The notes beneath the pieces were generated by a model, which saw only the letters and a list, made by a program, of their open reading frames with translations, ran no database searches and had not been told where the DNA came from. This document shows positions 1 through 7,183 of a DNA stretch of 17,329 nt, piece after piece (position 1 is the first letter of the stretch; each line of letters begins with the position of its first letter). Source of the stretch: an uncultured Christensenella sp. (GTDB lineage Bacteria > Bacillota > Clostridia > Christensenellales > UBA1242); the NCBI GenBank assembly GCA_949291975.1, contig CASEYA010000035.1:1-17329 (forward strand), given 5' to 3'. A program made the translations under genes and the position numbers.

Positions 1-1
1 A

Positions 2-808
2 CCAGCAGAGCAAAATGCTATTCTCCTTGGACAAAATAATTTAAAGATAAAAACAGAAAATTCAGAATTTTTTATCAATGTTTACAGCCCAATTGCAAAA
101 AATGAGCATCTACCAGCACAAGCAAGCGCCAAAGTGCATAAAATAAGCAGTCAAGTGAGTATTTTATGCGATAACATTGAAAAAATTGAGCAGAAAACAA
201 AAGAAGCAAACAATCAAACAGCGCTTAAAACAAGTGTTAGCAGAGTTATGGAAACTGAAGATTTCAGGGCAATGCAAAGCGAAAGCGTGACAAACTTTAA
301 CTTCAAGGAAAACGAAGTAACTGCAAGCGACATTGGTAACGCATATCACTATGCAATGCAGATTATTCCTTTTAATCTTAAATCAGATGAAGAAGTGAAA
401 AATTTTCTTCAAGAAAATTTGGCTGAAAATGTATTGAAACTGATTGATTATCACAAGATAACAAAGTGTCTTAACAGTCTAAGCAGGTGGACGTTGGGTG
501 CGGATAAAATTATTCGAGAAGGCAAGTTCTATCTTTATGTTCCACACAATCAGGTTGTAAGTGGCAGTAAAATAACTGACAAAATTTTAATTCAAGGAAT
601 TGTTGACCTTGTTATTATCAAAGGGAATGAAACCATACTTCTTGACTATAAGACCACAAGGCAAAATTCTGAGGAGATTTTAAAGGAAAAATATAAAATT
701 CAAATGGAATGTTATCAAATTGCGGTGGAAAATGCACTAAAAAGACCAGTAAGTAGCAAAATTTTATATTCTTTTTATAAAGATTGTGCAATATTGTTTG
801 ACAAATAA
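2..808 (+). CDS. addA: AddA C-terminal nuclease domain (5'-truncated by window edge)
   Basis: This is the C-terminal 268 residues of an ATP-dependent helicase/nuclease subunit A, open at the window's left edge; family members are about 1,200 residues. AddA works with AddB in the cytoplasm to resect double-strand breaks to Chi and load RecA. The visible part is the RecB-type PD-(D/E)XK nuclease. Fragment residues: the GNAYH motif (His116, matching the family GTxxH), GIVDL (Asp202), LLDYKT (Asp215, Lys217) and the QMECY motif (Gln234, Tyr238), in the order typical of AddA. All catalytic positions I can place are intact. A GTG at 134 is in frame but is internal, because the frame is open from base 2 and the linker before it also reads as AddA. 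addB is expected upstream, outside the window. The next gene's -35 box overlaps the last codons. Confidence 0.93.
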   Translation, partial: PAEQNAILLGQNNLKIKTENSEFFINVYSPIAKNEHLPAQASAKVHKISSQVSILCDNIEKIEQKTKEANNQTALKTSVSRVMETEDFRAMQSESVTNFNFKENEVTASDIGNAYHYAMQIIPFNLKSDEEVKNFLQENLAENVLKLIDYHKITKCLNSLSRWTLGADKIIREGKFYLYVPHNQVVSGSKITDKILIQGIVDLVIIKGNETILLDYKTTRQNSEEILKEKYKIQMECYQIAVENALKRPVSSKILYSFYKDCAILFDK

Positions 809-826
809 ACTCACAATAAATATAAT
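798..826 (+). promoter_or_regulatory. Consensus sigma-A promoter for the 874-3693 gene
   Basis: TTGACA at 798-803 and TATAAT at 821-826 are separated by exactly 17 bp, a perfect match to the vegetative consensus. The -35 box lies inside the last Phe-Asp-Lys codons of addA and the -10 lies in the 65-bp gap. Transcription would start near 833, leaving a leader of about 40 nt. The gene should therefore be strongly transcribed independently of addA. Confidence 0.85.
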
Positions 827-873
827 TATTAAAACATCGGGTGAAAAAGTGAAAAAAATAGGAGTAAAAAATT

Positions 874-3693
874 ATGAACAGTTATCTTTTAGGAAGTGCT
901 ATTGATGATATTTATAACTTTTTCTTTTCCGCTTTCAGAGGATTAGATTATGATATCATTTTTGGCATTGGTGTTGGACTTTTGGCAGTGTTTTTTGTCA
1001 TAGGCTTTTTTAGGTCAGTTTTTTGTTATGAGTCAAAAACATTGCGTGGTTTAAACAAAATCAACAAATATCTTTTGCAGAACCCTGCAATCAACGAAAG
1101 CAATTTGGTGGCTTTCCATAATCTAATTAAAAAGATGCCATCAAAAATTCGTGACCGTTGGCAACTTTATGTGTTAGAGCGTGATGGACTTCCAAGCAGA
1201 TATTTAACAACAGAATATTGCATAAGGCGTCCACTTGCAAACAGTGTTCTTGTGAGTGTTAAAAAGCAAGTTATGTATTCGGCAATTGTTGTTGCTGTTA
1301 TAACATTTTTGCTTGGCATGGGTTATGCTCTTGCCAACGCACAAGCCACTGTTACCATTGCTAACATGAGTGATTTATTTATTTATGCTTTCACAACGCC
1401 AGCAATTGTAATTATGCTTGCTGTGCTGTTTGTTATGGCAATTCAACTTCGCATAAACATTGTTAACAACAAAATTTATGCAGTGTTTAATACTTTTGTT
1501 AGAAATGTTAACCGTGCTGTTGCAACCATGCCAGACAGCATTGATTATGAAGTTCTCTTTACCAAGAAAGAAATTGACGAGGGTATTCCAATTTTGAGAG
1601 AATATCTTGAAAAGAAAGCCCTTGAAGAACAACAACTTCTTGAACAAAGCAAATATAACGCCATTTCTCACAGTCCATATAACTTTGAAGACCTTGGCGT
1701 TGACGGGGAACAACTTATTACTCGTGCTGTTAGCGAAAGTGAAAACTTCTTGATGAAAAAGATTGGAATTGAAAACGAAATTCAAGAATATGAAAAGAAA
1801 CAAAGCCAGTCTGAAGCAAACATGGATGAAATTGAAAAAGAGGCAAACAGAAAACTTCAAACTATCAAAGAAAACCTCGAAAGACTCGACAAGGCTATTG
1901 CTGAAACCACAAACCGTGTGGAAATCAACTATAACCGCCGTCAAATCAAAGATGAAATGGAAAAGCGTGCTTTAATTGAAAAAGACCTGAAATCACTTTT
2001 AAGCAAAGAGCAAGTTGTAATCAATGAATGTAAGGCTGAAATTCAAAAGCGTAAAGATTTAATTGATAAAGACAAAAATGAGGTTGAAAAGGCACTTAAA
2101 TCAGAATACAACACCTTTGCTGTTAAGGTTTATGACACTCTTAACGACAAGGTAAGCGAAGAAAACGCAGATGCGATAAAGGAATATCAAACCCAAATTG
2201 TAGACCTGAAATCAAAATTGCAAAATGTTTCTCGTGAACTTGAAAACAAAGATGCAATTATTGCAGAAAAAGATTTGCAGATTAGCAATCTTTCAATGCA
2301 AAAGGCAAAGGCAAGCGAAACTTTTAGACCTCAGGTTACTGAACAGGTAACTCAGGAAGAAGCACCAGAGCAAGAAGAAACATCAAATCAATATGCAGCA
2401 CAGCCAGAGCAAACCATTCCAGAAGAAGAGAAAACATTAAGCGAAGATGCAGGTAAGCCAAACTTGATGACCACAGAAAACACCTTGCAACAAGATGAAA
2501 ATTACTACGACGAAGACGGAAATTTAATTGACTACTCGCAATATTATGACGAAGACGGAAACTTAATTGACTACTCACAATATTACGATGAAAACGGAAA
2601 TCTGATTGACTATTCACAATATTATGACGAGAACGGAAATTATATTGGACCAGTAGAGCAAGAAAGCAAAAACGAAGAAAATATTCAAGAGCAAGCGACA
2701 AGTGAAAACAAGGATGACGACGGCAGTCAAACCCTTGCACCACAAGAAGAAATTGCGGTTGAAGACAATTCTGTTTTGATGACCGACGAAGATGACCTGA
2801 AAGATATCAAGAAAGGTAAATCTAAAAAAGATAAAAAGTCCTCAAAGGAAAAAGCAGAAGAAAAAACTGAAACAGTTGCAGAAACAACCACAAACGAAAC
2901 ACCGCAAACCAATCAGCTTGCCGAGAATGCAGATGAGCAAGCAGTGGCAGAAAATCAGTCAATCACTGATGCTAATCAGCAAATTTTGAATGAAACAGCC
3001 GAACAAACTGAAGCAGAAACTCAACCTGTTATGATGCTTGGCGAGCCACAGCAAGAAAGCGTTTTGCTTGGTGCTCCTCAGGAAGAGCAGACAAAAGAAG
3101 AGAAGAAAACACCAAAGAAAAAAAGCACAACTTCTAAGACTACCAAGAAGACATCATCTAAAACTGCAGGCAAGAAAACAGCAGGAAAGACTTCAAGTAA
3201 AACAACAACCAAGAAAACAACCAAAAAGACTGACGAAAAGAAAGCAGAAAGCACCAAAACAACAAAGGCAACTTCTGCAAAGAAAGGTGCCACAAAAACA
3301 AAGAGTGAAAAAACTGCAACAGCAAAGAAAAAGTCAGAAAAAGAGTTAAACACGCAAAATGCGCCTGTTGAAGAACGCCCAGCAGTCGAAAATCAAGTTA
3401 ACGATGCATTCAGTGAACTTCAAAAGCAGATTGATGAGCAAAATCAAAAATTGCAACAACAACAAGACGAACTTCGTGTTCAAATTGATAAAGCAATTGA
3501 TAAGATTGAAAAATCATCAACTGAAAACAGCAGAAAAAATAACATAAGAAAACTCACAGTTCTCATTGAAAAACTTAAGGACCAAGCAAAAGAGGCTAAG
3601 GCGAGGGGAGCAACCAAAGAGGAAATCAAACAGATAAATTCGTCTGTTGCCGATTTGGTTGACGCTTTAACCAAATATTCGAGTAAAAAATAG
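874..3693 (+). CDS. Large three-TM coiled-coil protein with tandem repeats and histone-H1-like Lys-rich tail
   Basis: I do not recognise the 939-residue product as a named family. Predicted hydrophobic segments lie at about 27-50, 133-155 and 167-192. They are followed by a long charged Glu/Lys/Gln coiled coil (about 285-490), an acidic Gln/Glu-rich stretch (about 495-740) containing four 13-residue units (544-595), a Lys/Thr/Ser/Ala tail (about 743-826) rich in KKT and SKT steps like histone H1, and a final coiled coil (about 845-939). The start is ATG 874 with AGGAG at 860-864. It has its own consensus promoter and ends in a strong terminator, so it is monocistronic. The architecture suggests a membrane-anchored scaffold whose basic tail could bind DNA, RNA or anionic polymers; this is inference. 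It could equally be a cell-shape or surface-organisation protein. The existence of the gene is near certain, its function unknown. Confidence 0.9.
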   Translation: MNSYLLGSAIDDIYNFFFSAFRGLDYDIIFGIGVGLLAVFFVIGFFRSVFCYESKTLRGLNKINKYLLQNPAINESNLVAFHNLIKKMPSKIRDRWQLYVLERDGLPSRYLTTEYCIRRPLANSVLVSVKKQVMYSAIVVAVITFLLGMGYALANAQATVTIANMSDLFIYAFTTPAIVIMLAVLFVMAIQLRINIVNNKIYAVFNTFVRNVNRAVATMPDSIDYEVLFTKKEIDEGIPILREYLEKKALEEQQLLEQSKYNAISHSPYNFEDLGVDGEQLITRAVSESENFLMKKIGIENEIQEYEKKQSQSEANMDEIEKEANRKLQTIKENLERLDKAIAETTNRVEINYNRRQIKDEMEKRALIEKDLKSLLSKEQVVINECKAEIQKRKDLIDKDKNEVEKALKSEYNTFAVKVYDTLNDKVSEENADAIKEYQTQIVDLKSKLQNVSRELENKDAIIAEKDLQISNLSMQKAKASETFRPQVTEQVTQEEAPEQEETSNQYAAQPEQTIPEEEKTLSEDAGKPNLMTTENTLQQDENYYDEDGNLIDYSQYYDEDGNLIDYSQYYDENGNLIDYSQYYDENGNYIGPVEQESKNEENIQEQATSENKDDDGSQTLAPQEEIAVEDNSVLMTDEDDLKDIKKGKSKKDKKSSKEKAEEKTETVAETTTNETPQTNQLAENADEQAVAENQSITDANQQILNETAEQTEAETQPVMMLGEPQQESVLLGAPQEEQTKEEKKTPKKKSTTSKTTKKTSSKTAGKKTAGKTSSKTTTKKTTKKTDEKKAESTKTTKATSAKKGATKTKSEKTATAKKKSEKELNTQNAPVEERPAVENQVNDAFSELQKQIDEQNQKLQQQQDELRVQIDKAIDKIEKSSTENSRKNNIRKLTVLIEKLKDQAKEAKARGATKEEIKQINSSVADLVDALTKYSSKK
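2503..2658 (+). repeat. Four 39-bp in-frame tandem units encoding YYDE(D/N)GNLIDYSQ
   Basis: Units lie at 2503-2541, 2542-2580, 2581-2619 and 2620-2658. The first two encode the same 13 residues (YYDEDGNLIDYSQ), the third changes Asp to Asn, and the fourth keeps YYDENGN and then diverges to YIGPVE. The DNA differs mostly at third codon positions, so the array has been selected at protein level after duplication. The units are tyrosine- and acid-rich. Confidence 0.95.
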
Positions 3694-3704
3694 GAGCGGG
3701 AACT

Positions 3705-3735
3705 AAAAAAAGGAAGGCAGTAGCCTTCCTTTTTT
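3705..3735 (+). terminator. Rho-independent terminator after the 874-3693 gene
   Basis: AAGGAAGGC (about 3710-3718) pairs with GCCTTCCTT across an AGTA loop. It is flanked by an A run upstream and a run of Ts downstream, and begins about 12 nt after the stop codon. Strong GC core. Confidence 0.93.
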
Positions 3736-3737
3736 AT

Positions 3738-3802
3738 GCACCAAACTTTTTAAATTTAATTGTGCAACATCAATTATTTAAAGTTGGTGCTTTGTTTTTT
3801 TT
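3738..3802 (+). terminator. Second, long imperfect hairpin with T tract
   Basis: The right arm at about 3771-3790 pairs over all of its 20 bases with the left arm starting GCACCAA at 3738. The left arm has small bulges (A, TT, TT), and the loop is about 8 nt (TGCAACAT). TTTGTTTTTTTT follows. It may be a backup terminator, or the end of a small transcript. It starts only 3 nt after the first terminator. Confidence 0.6.
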
Positions 3803-3923
3803 GCTGAAAAGTTTTTCAATTTCAAAAATGCATTCTTTTTGTCGGTCTGCTTTTTTATTTTGCTTTGTCGCTTTTTAAATTTCAAACAAATATTGCTTCG
3901 GGGTTGTTTTTAAAAAAAGAGAT

Positions 3924-3957
3924 AAAGCGGTATGTTTTCTCTTGGTTAGACCACTTT
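3924..3957 (-). terminator. Possible terminator of the 4039-5256 gene
   Basis: Read on the - strand, AAAGTGGT pairs with ACCGCTTT (one G-U pair) across an 18-nt loop, followed by ATCTC and a run of seven Ts. It lies about 80 nt past the stop codon. The large loop and a competing AGAGA/TCTCT stem weaken the call. Confidence 0.4.
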
Positions 3958-4038
3958 TTATTGTTTAAAATTTTTTTTATTTGCAATCTGTAATTAATTT
4001 CTTCTTTAAAATTCATAATTTTATCCGTTTATTTTTTA

Positions 4039-5256
4039 TCATAAAGTTTGAATTTTGTTCTTTTTTGTTTTCTTTGTTATTTTATCGTCATTTTTAGAAT
4101 CATAGAAAAATGGGCCTTGCCAAACTCCGCCTTCTGCACCACGTAGCCAAGGGTTATAGATATAGCAGGCTAAATCTTCTTTTTTGACTGAAGGTTCTTT
4201 TGTTAGTTCTGTTTCACATTGCCTATAATACGAGCGAGCTATTTTGCCTTTGTCCCGTTCAAAATTTTTGGCGCTGATTTTATAGTGTGATACTCCTCGT
4301 GGGTTAAAAGTCTTGATGTATCTGTCCATAACCTCTTCATTTTCACTTGAAATTGCATTCATAAAATCTTTAATTTTACAGCCGGGTTTTTTCTTTATGT
4401 TGTTAAGCATTTGATAAACATTAACATAAGGCATTTTTGAAGCGCTGTCTGCTGGAAAATTTAAAAGTTCGGATTTAACTTTTCTTTCTTGATGTGTGTT
4501 TACCAAAAACTTTTGAATTTGTGATGATGTATAATAGAAGTTATCACGAAGCAAATTTTGCAAAATAAAGTTGAAATCCAAATCTTTTTGGTTGGTTTGT
4601 AAAATTTCTTGAAATTTGTCGTCATCAAAAACTTCGCCTTGGAAATAACTTTCTTTTATGGCTATTAAAAAAAGTTTTGTGCAAAATGCTTGCTTGTTTT
4701 TTTCTGATACAGCGTTGATAATGTTTTTCTTGCCTTTTCTGCTTAGTTGATTATATTCCACAAGATATGCATCTTTGTTGAAAATTTGACCATAATATTC
4801 AAAGCAATCTTGTGGGTTTTCGTCAAGCAATTGCAGTGCGATTTTTTCCAAATTATCAACATCAGCGCCCTTAACGTCATGCGCAAAATGAACAAGATAA
4901 AATATGTCCGAACTTAATCCGTCACATTTTTTAATGACATTTTCAAATGGTTTTATGTCTTTGGCGTAACCCGCTTTTGCAAAGTTATAGCAAAGTTTTT
5001 TGTTTTTAGATTTTAAAAGAATTTTTCCACATTTTTCAAGGTCGGCATCCTTGCAAATTTGCGCCCACAAAAGAACTTTTTCTGGATTTTTTGCAATACT
5101 TTCAAGCACAATCGGTTCAAATTCTTTTAGTGACTTGCTGTCAAGATTTTTAAAAGAATATCTCAAAAACTCGTCAAATTTTTCACTTGGAAGCGAGTCT
5201 TTTTTGAAAATTGTTCTAACTGCTAAATTGTGTTTTATCTCTTCTATTTTATTCAT
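4039..5256 (-). CDS. Uncharacterised 405-aa protein with degenerate helical repeats
   Basis: The product is soluble and Lys/Phe-rich, with no signal peptide or membrane segment, and I cannot name a family. The N-terminal third shows degenerate helix-pair units of about 25-30 residues: around KVLLWAQICKDADLEKCGK, LCYNFAKAGYAKDIKPFEN and YLVHFAHDVKGADVDNLEK. These share an aromatic-x-FA...A-D...(L/F)E pattern seen in alpha-solenoid repeat proteins. The C-terminal third has several aromatics (a YNPWLRG motif and GPFFYD) and a basic KK-rich end. The start ATG 5254-5256 is preceded by AAAGGGA (5263-5269) and a clear promoter. It diverges from the 5477 gene, which is also unknown. Solenoid repeats usually mediate protein binding; that role is inference. 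Confidence 0.85.
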   Translation of the reverse strand: MNKIEEIKHNLAVRTIFKKDSLPSEKFDEFLRYSFKNLDSKSLKEFEPIVLESIAKNPEKVLLWAQICKDADLEKCGKILLKSKNKKLCYNFAKAGYAKDIKPFENVIKKCDGLSSDIFYLVHFAHDVKGADVDNLEKIALQLLDENPQDCFEYYGQIFNKDAYLVEYNQLSRKGKKNIINAVSEKNKQAFCTKLFLIAIKESYFQGEVFDDDKFQEILQTNQKDLDFNFILQNLLRDNFYYTSSQIQKFLVNTHQERKVKSELLNFPADSASKMPYVNVYQMLNNIKKKPGCKIKDFMNAISSENEEVMDRYIKTFNPRGVSHYKISAKNFERDKGKIARSYYRQCETELTKEPSVKKEDLACYIYNPWLRGAEGGVWQGPFFYDSKNDDKITKKTKKNKIQTL

Positions 5257-5280
5257 AACATTCCCTTTTTATATATGGAA

Positions 5281-5309
5281 ATTGTATCATTTTTTTGCAA
5301 AAAAGTCAA
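5281..5309 (-). promoter_or_regulatory. Sigma-A promoter for the 4039-5256 gene
   Basis: On the - strand TTGACT (5304-5309) and TACAAT (5281-5286) are 17 bp apart, giving a leader of about 20 nt that contains the ribosome binding site. Confidence 0.75.
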
Positions 5310-5420
5310 GATTGCTTGTTTCTGCTGGGGTGGCATAATAATTGAATATTAGCACAGTTTGCGTTTGGTGAATTTTCAATGGTGACCAAAGACCACAAAA
5401 GAATTTTATAAAGATAAATC

Positions 5421-5449
5421 TTGACAAAAACCTTTAAATTTTATAAAAT
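5421..5449 (+). promoter_or_regulatory. Sigma-A promoter for the 5477-6235 gene
   Basis: TTGACA (5421-5426) and TAAAAT (5444-5449) are 17 bp apart, about 28 bp before the start codon. Confidence 0.8.
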
Positions 5450-5476
5450 AATATAAAAAAATAATAGGATGAAAAA

Positions 5477-6235
5477 ATGTCTAGAAAACAATCAATAAAT
5501 GTTCCATATAGATTCACAAACAAAACCTATCGCTATTTAGCATCAGAAATGGGAATTCCCGCTGATAAAATGAATACTTTTAACCCTGAATTTATGAAAA
5601 AATATAACACATATCAAAATGATGCTAAATTGCTGTTTTATAAATATGCAGAACTTCAAGATAGTGCGTCAAGGGTTTTATCTTCATCGGATGATGACGA
5701 CAAAAGACAGACCATTCTTCAAGATATGGCAGATTTTTGTGTTGTAATTCATGGGCTCAGTGATGAAGAGTTGAACACTTTTCTTGTTGATGCGCAGAAA
5801 AATGCCTTTTGTGATATGCTTAATCTTGAAAGATGTTTGCGAGAAAGCAAGACAAAAGAATACAGTGAAATCAACCATTTCTTAAAAGACAGGTTAAAGC
5901 CTTATAAAAATTTTTCTTTTCACTCACATATCCCTGGTGGAACCAAGGTGGAATACAGACAAATTGGCACTTCTTTTATCTACAGCATGCTTGGGACTTT
6001 AAATGGAATTGATATGGGAAAAGACTCTGCGTGTTATGTTTATGAGGCAAAGGTGCGTGCAGGCATAAAGCCAACAGAAACAGAAGAACGCATCTATGAG
6101 TCAGAAAAGAAAAGAGAAAAATGGGTGGAAAAAACAATTGCTTTTGAGCAAGAAAACACAAAGCAAGAAAACACCGAGCAGGAAAACCTCCACCGTTCTA
6201 GCAGAAAAAAAGCTTCAACGCTGGAATCATTGTAA
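5477..6235 (+). CDS. Uncharacterised soluble 252-aa protein
   Basis: No recognisable family. The protein is charged, has no signal peptide or membrane helix and is probably mostly alpha-helical, with an acidic SSSDDDDK turn near residue 70. A middle segment (about 145-190) contains FHSHIPGGTKVEYRQIGTS, followed by a Gly-containing stretch (LGTLNGIDMGKDSACY). The C-terminus is a Glu/Lys helix ending in a short repeat, QENTKQENTEQEN, and a basic tail. The start ATG 5477 has TAGGATG at 5465-5471 and a near-consensus promoter. The gene ends before a bidirectional terminator shared with yabQ. It diverges from the helical-repeat gene; whether the two work together is unknown. Confidence 0.85.
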   Translation: MSRKQSINVPYRFTNKTYRYLASEMGIPADKMNTFNPEFMKKYNTYQNDAKLLFYKYAELQDSASRVLSSSDDDDKRQTILQDMADFCVVIHGLSDEELNTFLVDAQKNAFCDMLNLERCLRESKTKEYSEINHFLKDRLKPYKNFSFHSHIPGGTKVEYRQIGTSFIYSMLGTLNGIDMGKDSACYVYEAKVRAGIKPTETEERIYESEKKREKWVEKTIAFEQENTKQENTEQENLHRSSRKKASTLESL

Positions 6236-6360
6236 AATGATTTTGAATTTTAAAAATAATTTTTTAATAAAATTGTTATAAGGTGATTTTAATTTTATAT
6301 TGTTCAATTTAAAAAAACGTTAAATTAAAATTGTTTTATATAAAAAACTCAATAAATAAG

Positions 6361-6398
6361 AAAAACCTACTGCAATAAATTTTTTGGCAGAGGTTTTT
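6361..6398. terminator. Bidirectional terminator between the 5477 gene and yabQ
   Basis: AAAAACCT-(A)-CTGC at 6361-6373 pairs with GCAGAGGTTTTT at 6387-6398, with one bulged A. Outer A/T runs give a U tract in both directions, as expected between convergent genes. Confidence 0.85.
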
Positions 6399-6412
6399 TT
6401 AAAATATTTATT

Positions 6413-6775
6413 TTATTGTTGCTCATCAAAACTGGTAATTTCTTTTTTTACTTTTCTTTTTGTTGTTATTTTGCTTTTGCAAAAATTTATTGCATTAAGA
6501 ATGTGCTTGCGAACAAAAAAGCGTTCAATCATAAATCCAAGAGAAAAACCAATCAGTGTAAATAATCTAAAAACGCCAAAATTTAGAACGCACAGTGTTA
6601 TGAAATATATCAAAAAGAAAATTAAACCACGAAAAAAGTCAACAAAATGTTTTAAAAAATTCTTTTTAATTTTTGATTTAATAGATTTAAAGATTTCATC
6701 AATAAAAGCATAGCAAAAACCAAAGGAAATAAAAGCGCAAAAAATAATACCTTGGTTGGCACTTTCAAAAAGCAT
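6413..6775 (-). CDS. yabQ: YabQ-like spore cortex biosynthesis membrane protein
   Basis: This 120-residue protein has three hydrophobic segments (about 8-27, 48-66 and 70-85) and a basic C-terminus, the size and layout of clostridial YabQ (B. subtilis YabQ is longer). Family-like features are Gly/Asp in the first segment (GFCYAFIDEI), an amphipathic Lys-rich link, the HFVDFFRGLIFF segment and the LNFGVFRLFTLIGFSLG motif. YabQ is a sporulation membrane protein of the outer forespore membrane needed for cortex formation in B. subtilis. Its ATG overlaps the yabP stop codon by one base (TAATG), implying translational coupling. The assignment rests on topology, motifs and the yabP neighbour. In B. 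subtilis divIC follows; here a terminator does. Confidence 0.78.
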   Translation of the reverse strand: MLFESANQGIIFCAFISFGFCYAFIDEIFKSIKSKIKKNFLKHFVDFFRGLIFFLIYFITLCVLNFGVFRLFTLIGFSLGFMIERFFVRKHILNAINFCKSKITTKRKVKKEITSFDEQQ

Positions 6776-7032
6776 TATTTGAAAATCCTCTTAAAAAATG
6801 ATTTCTTTTCTGCTTGATATTTTATGCTGTCAATTTGTCCTTCAATTTCGATTTGCCCTTCTATTACATCAAGTTTTTTCATGTGCATGTCTTTGCCCAA
6901 GATAACAAGTGGAACCCCAAGCACAACGCAAACCACTTGATTTTCATTACTGCTTTCCACTTTTTCAACCCCTGTTAGTTGCAAAAATTTTCTTGCATCG
7001 CAAATGAGTTTATGATTCTTTGAGTTTTCCAT
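6775..7032 (-). CDS. yabP: YabP family sporulation protein
   Basis: This 85-residue protein matches the YabP/YqfC family along its length. It opens with HKLICDARKFLQLTGVEKVE (family: HxLxxxxRxxLxLTGVxxV), followed by a strand around VVCVVLGVPLVILGKDMHMK (family: xTxxGxLxIxGxxLxI) and the KLDVIEGQIEIEGQIDSIKY ending, where family members read GxxxxxGxIxxxxY. YabP is needed for spore envelope assembly and is made under sigma-E in B. subtilis. The start ATG 7030-7032 follows GAGGTGA at 7036-7042. It is first in a yabP-yabQ operon that diverges from rlmN. The C-terminus is Lys/Phe-rich (KKSFFKRIFK). Confidence 0.87.
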   Translation of the reverse strand: MENSKNHKLICDARKFLQLTGVEKVESSNENQVVCVVLGVPLVILGKDMHMKKLDVIEGQIEIEGQIDSIKYQAEKKSFFKRIFK

Positions 7033-7047
7033 ATTTCACCTCTAAAG

Positions 7048-7074
7048 ATTATATGATAATATAACTAAATTTAT
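7048..7074 (-). promoter_or_regulatory. Possible sigma-E-type promoter of yabP-yabQ
   Basis: On the - strand an ATA at 7072-7074 is followed after 16 bp by CATATAAT (7048-7055), matching the sigma-E pattern ATA-N16-18-CATAnnnT. The -10 also contains TATAAT, but no sigma-A -35 stands at 16-18 bp. Predicted transcription starts almost at the ribosome binding site. In such AT-rich DNA a chance match is possible. Confidence 0.45.
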
Positions 7075-7092
7075 GTTTTAACATAAAAAATT

Positions 7093-7120
7093 TTGCTTTT
7101 TTGCCTTTTTGTGATATAAT
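7093..7120 (+). promoter_or_regulatory. Extended -10 promoter of rlmN
   Basis: TGATATAAT at 7112-7120 is a perfect extended -10. A weak -35 (TTGCTT, 7093-7098) lies 16 bp upstream. The leader is about 57 nt. Confidence 0.65.
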
Positions 7121-7183
7121 ATAAATTATAAAAGGCGTGAAGCAAACAGACAAACATCCATAAATATGTAAAGGGAGAATTAA

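Larger units (their letters stand above)
3694..4038. other. 345-bp gene-free stretch between convergent genes
   Basis: It holds the two + strand hairpins described separately, a possible terminator for the opposing gene near 3924-3957, and otherwise T-rich low-complexity sequence. I see no ORF with a ribosome binding site and no RNA gene. Confidence 0.7.

Noticed and set aside
1375..1944. 189-codon open frame on the - strand inside the large membrane protein gene
   Set aside because: It is antisense to the TM3 and coiled-coil region, is Phe/Asn-rich as expected from the complement of Lys/Glu codons, and has no ribosome binding site.
3038..3349. 103-codon Lys/Gln/Arg-rich frame on the + strand
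   Set aside because: It is a shifted reading of the lysine-rich tail, caused by its biased codons; no independent start signals.
5000..5338. 112-codon frame on the + strand
   Set aside because: It is antisense to the start of the 4039-5256 gene and covers that gene's promoter and ribosome binding site.
6286..6331. Perfect 10-bp inverted repeat ATTTTAATTT/AAATTAAAAT
   Set aside because: It has only A and T in low-complexity sequence and a 26-nt spacer; chance is likely, and a better terminator lies just downstream.
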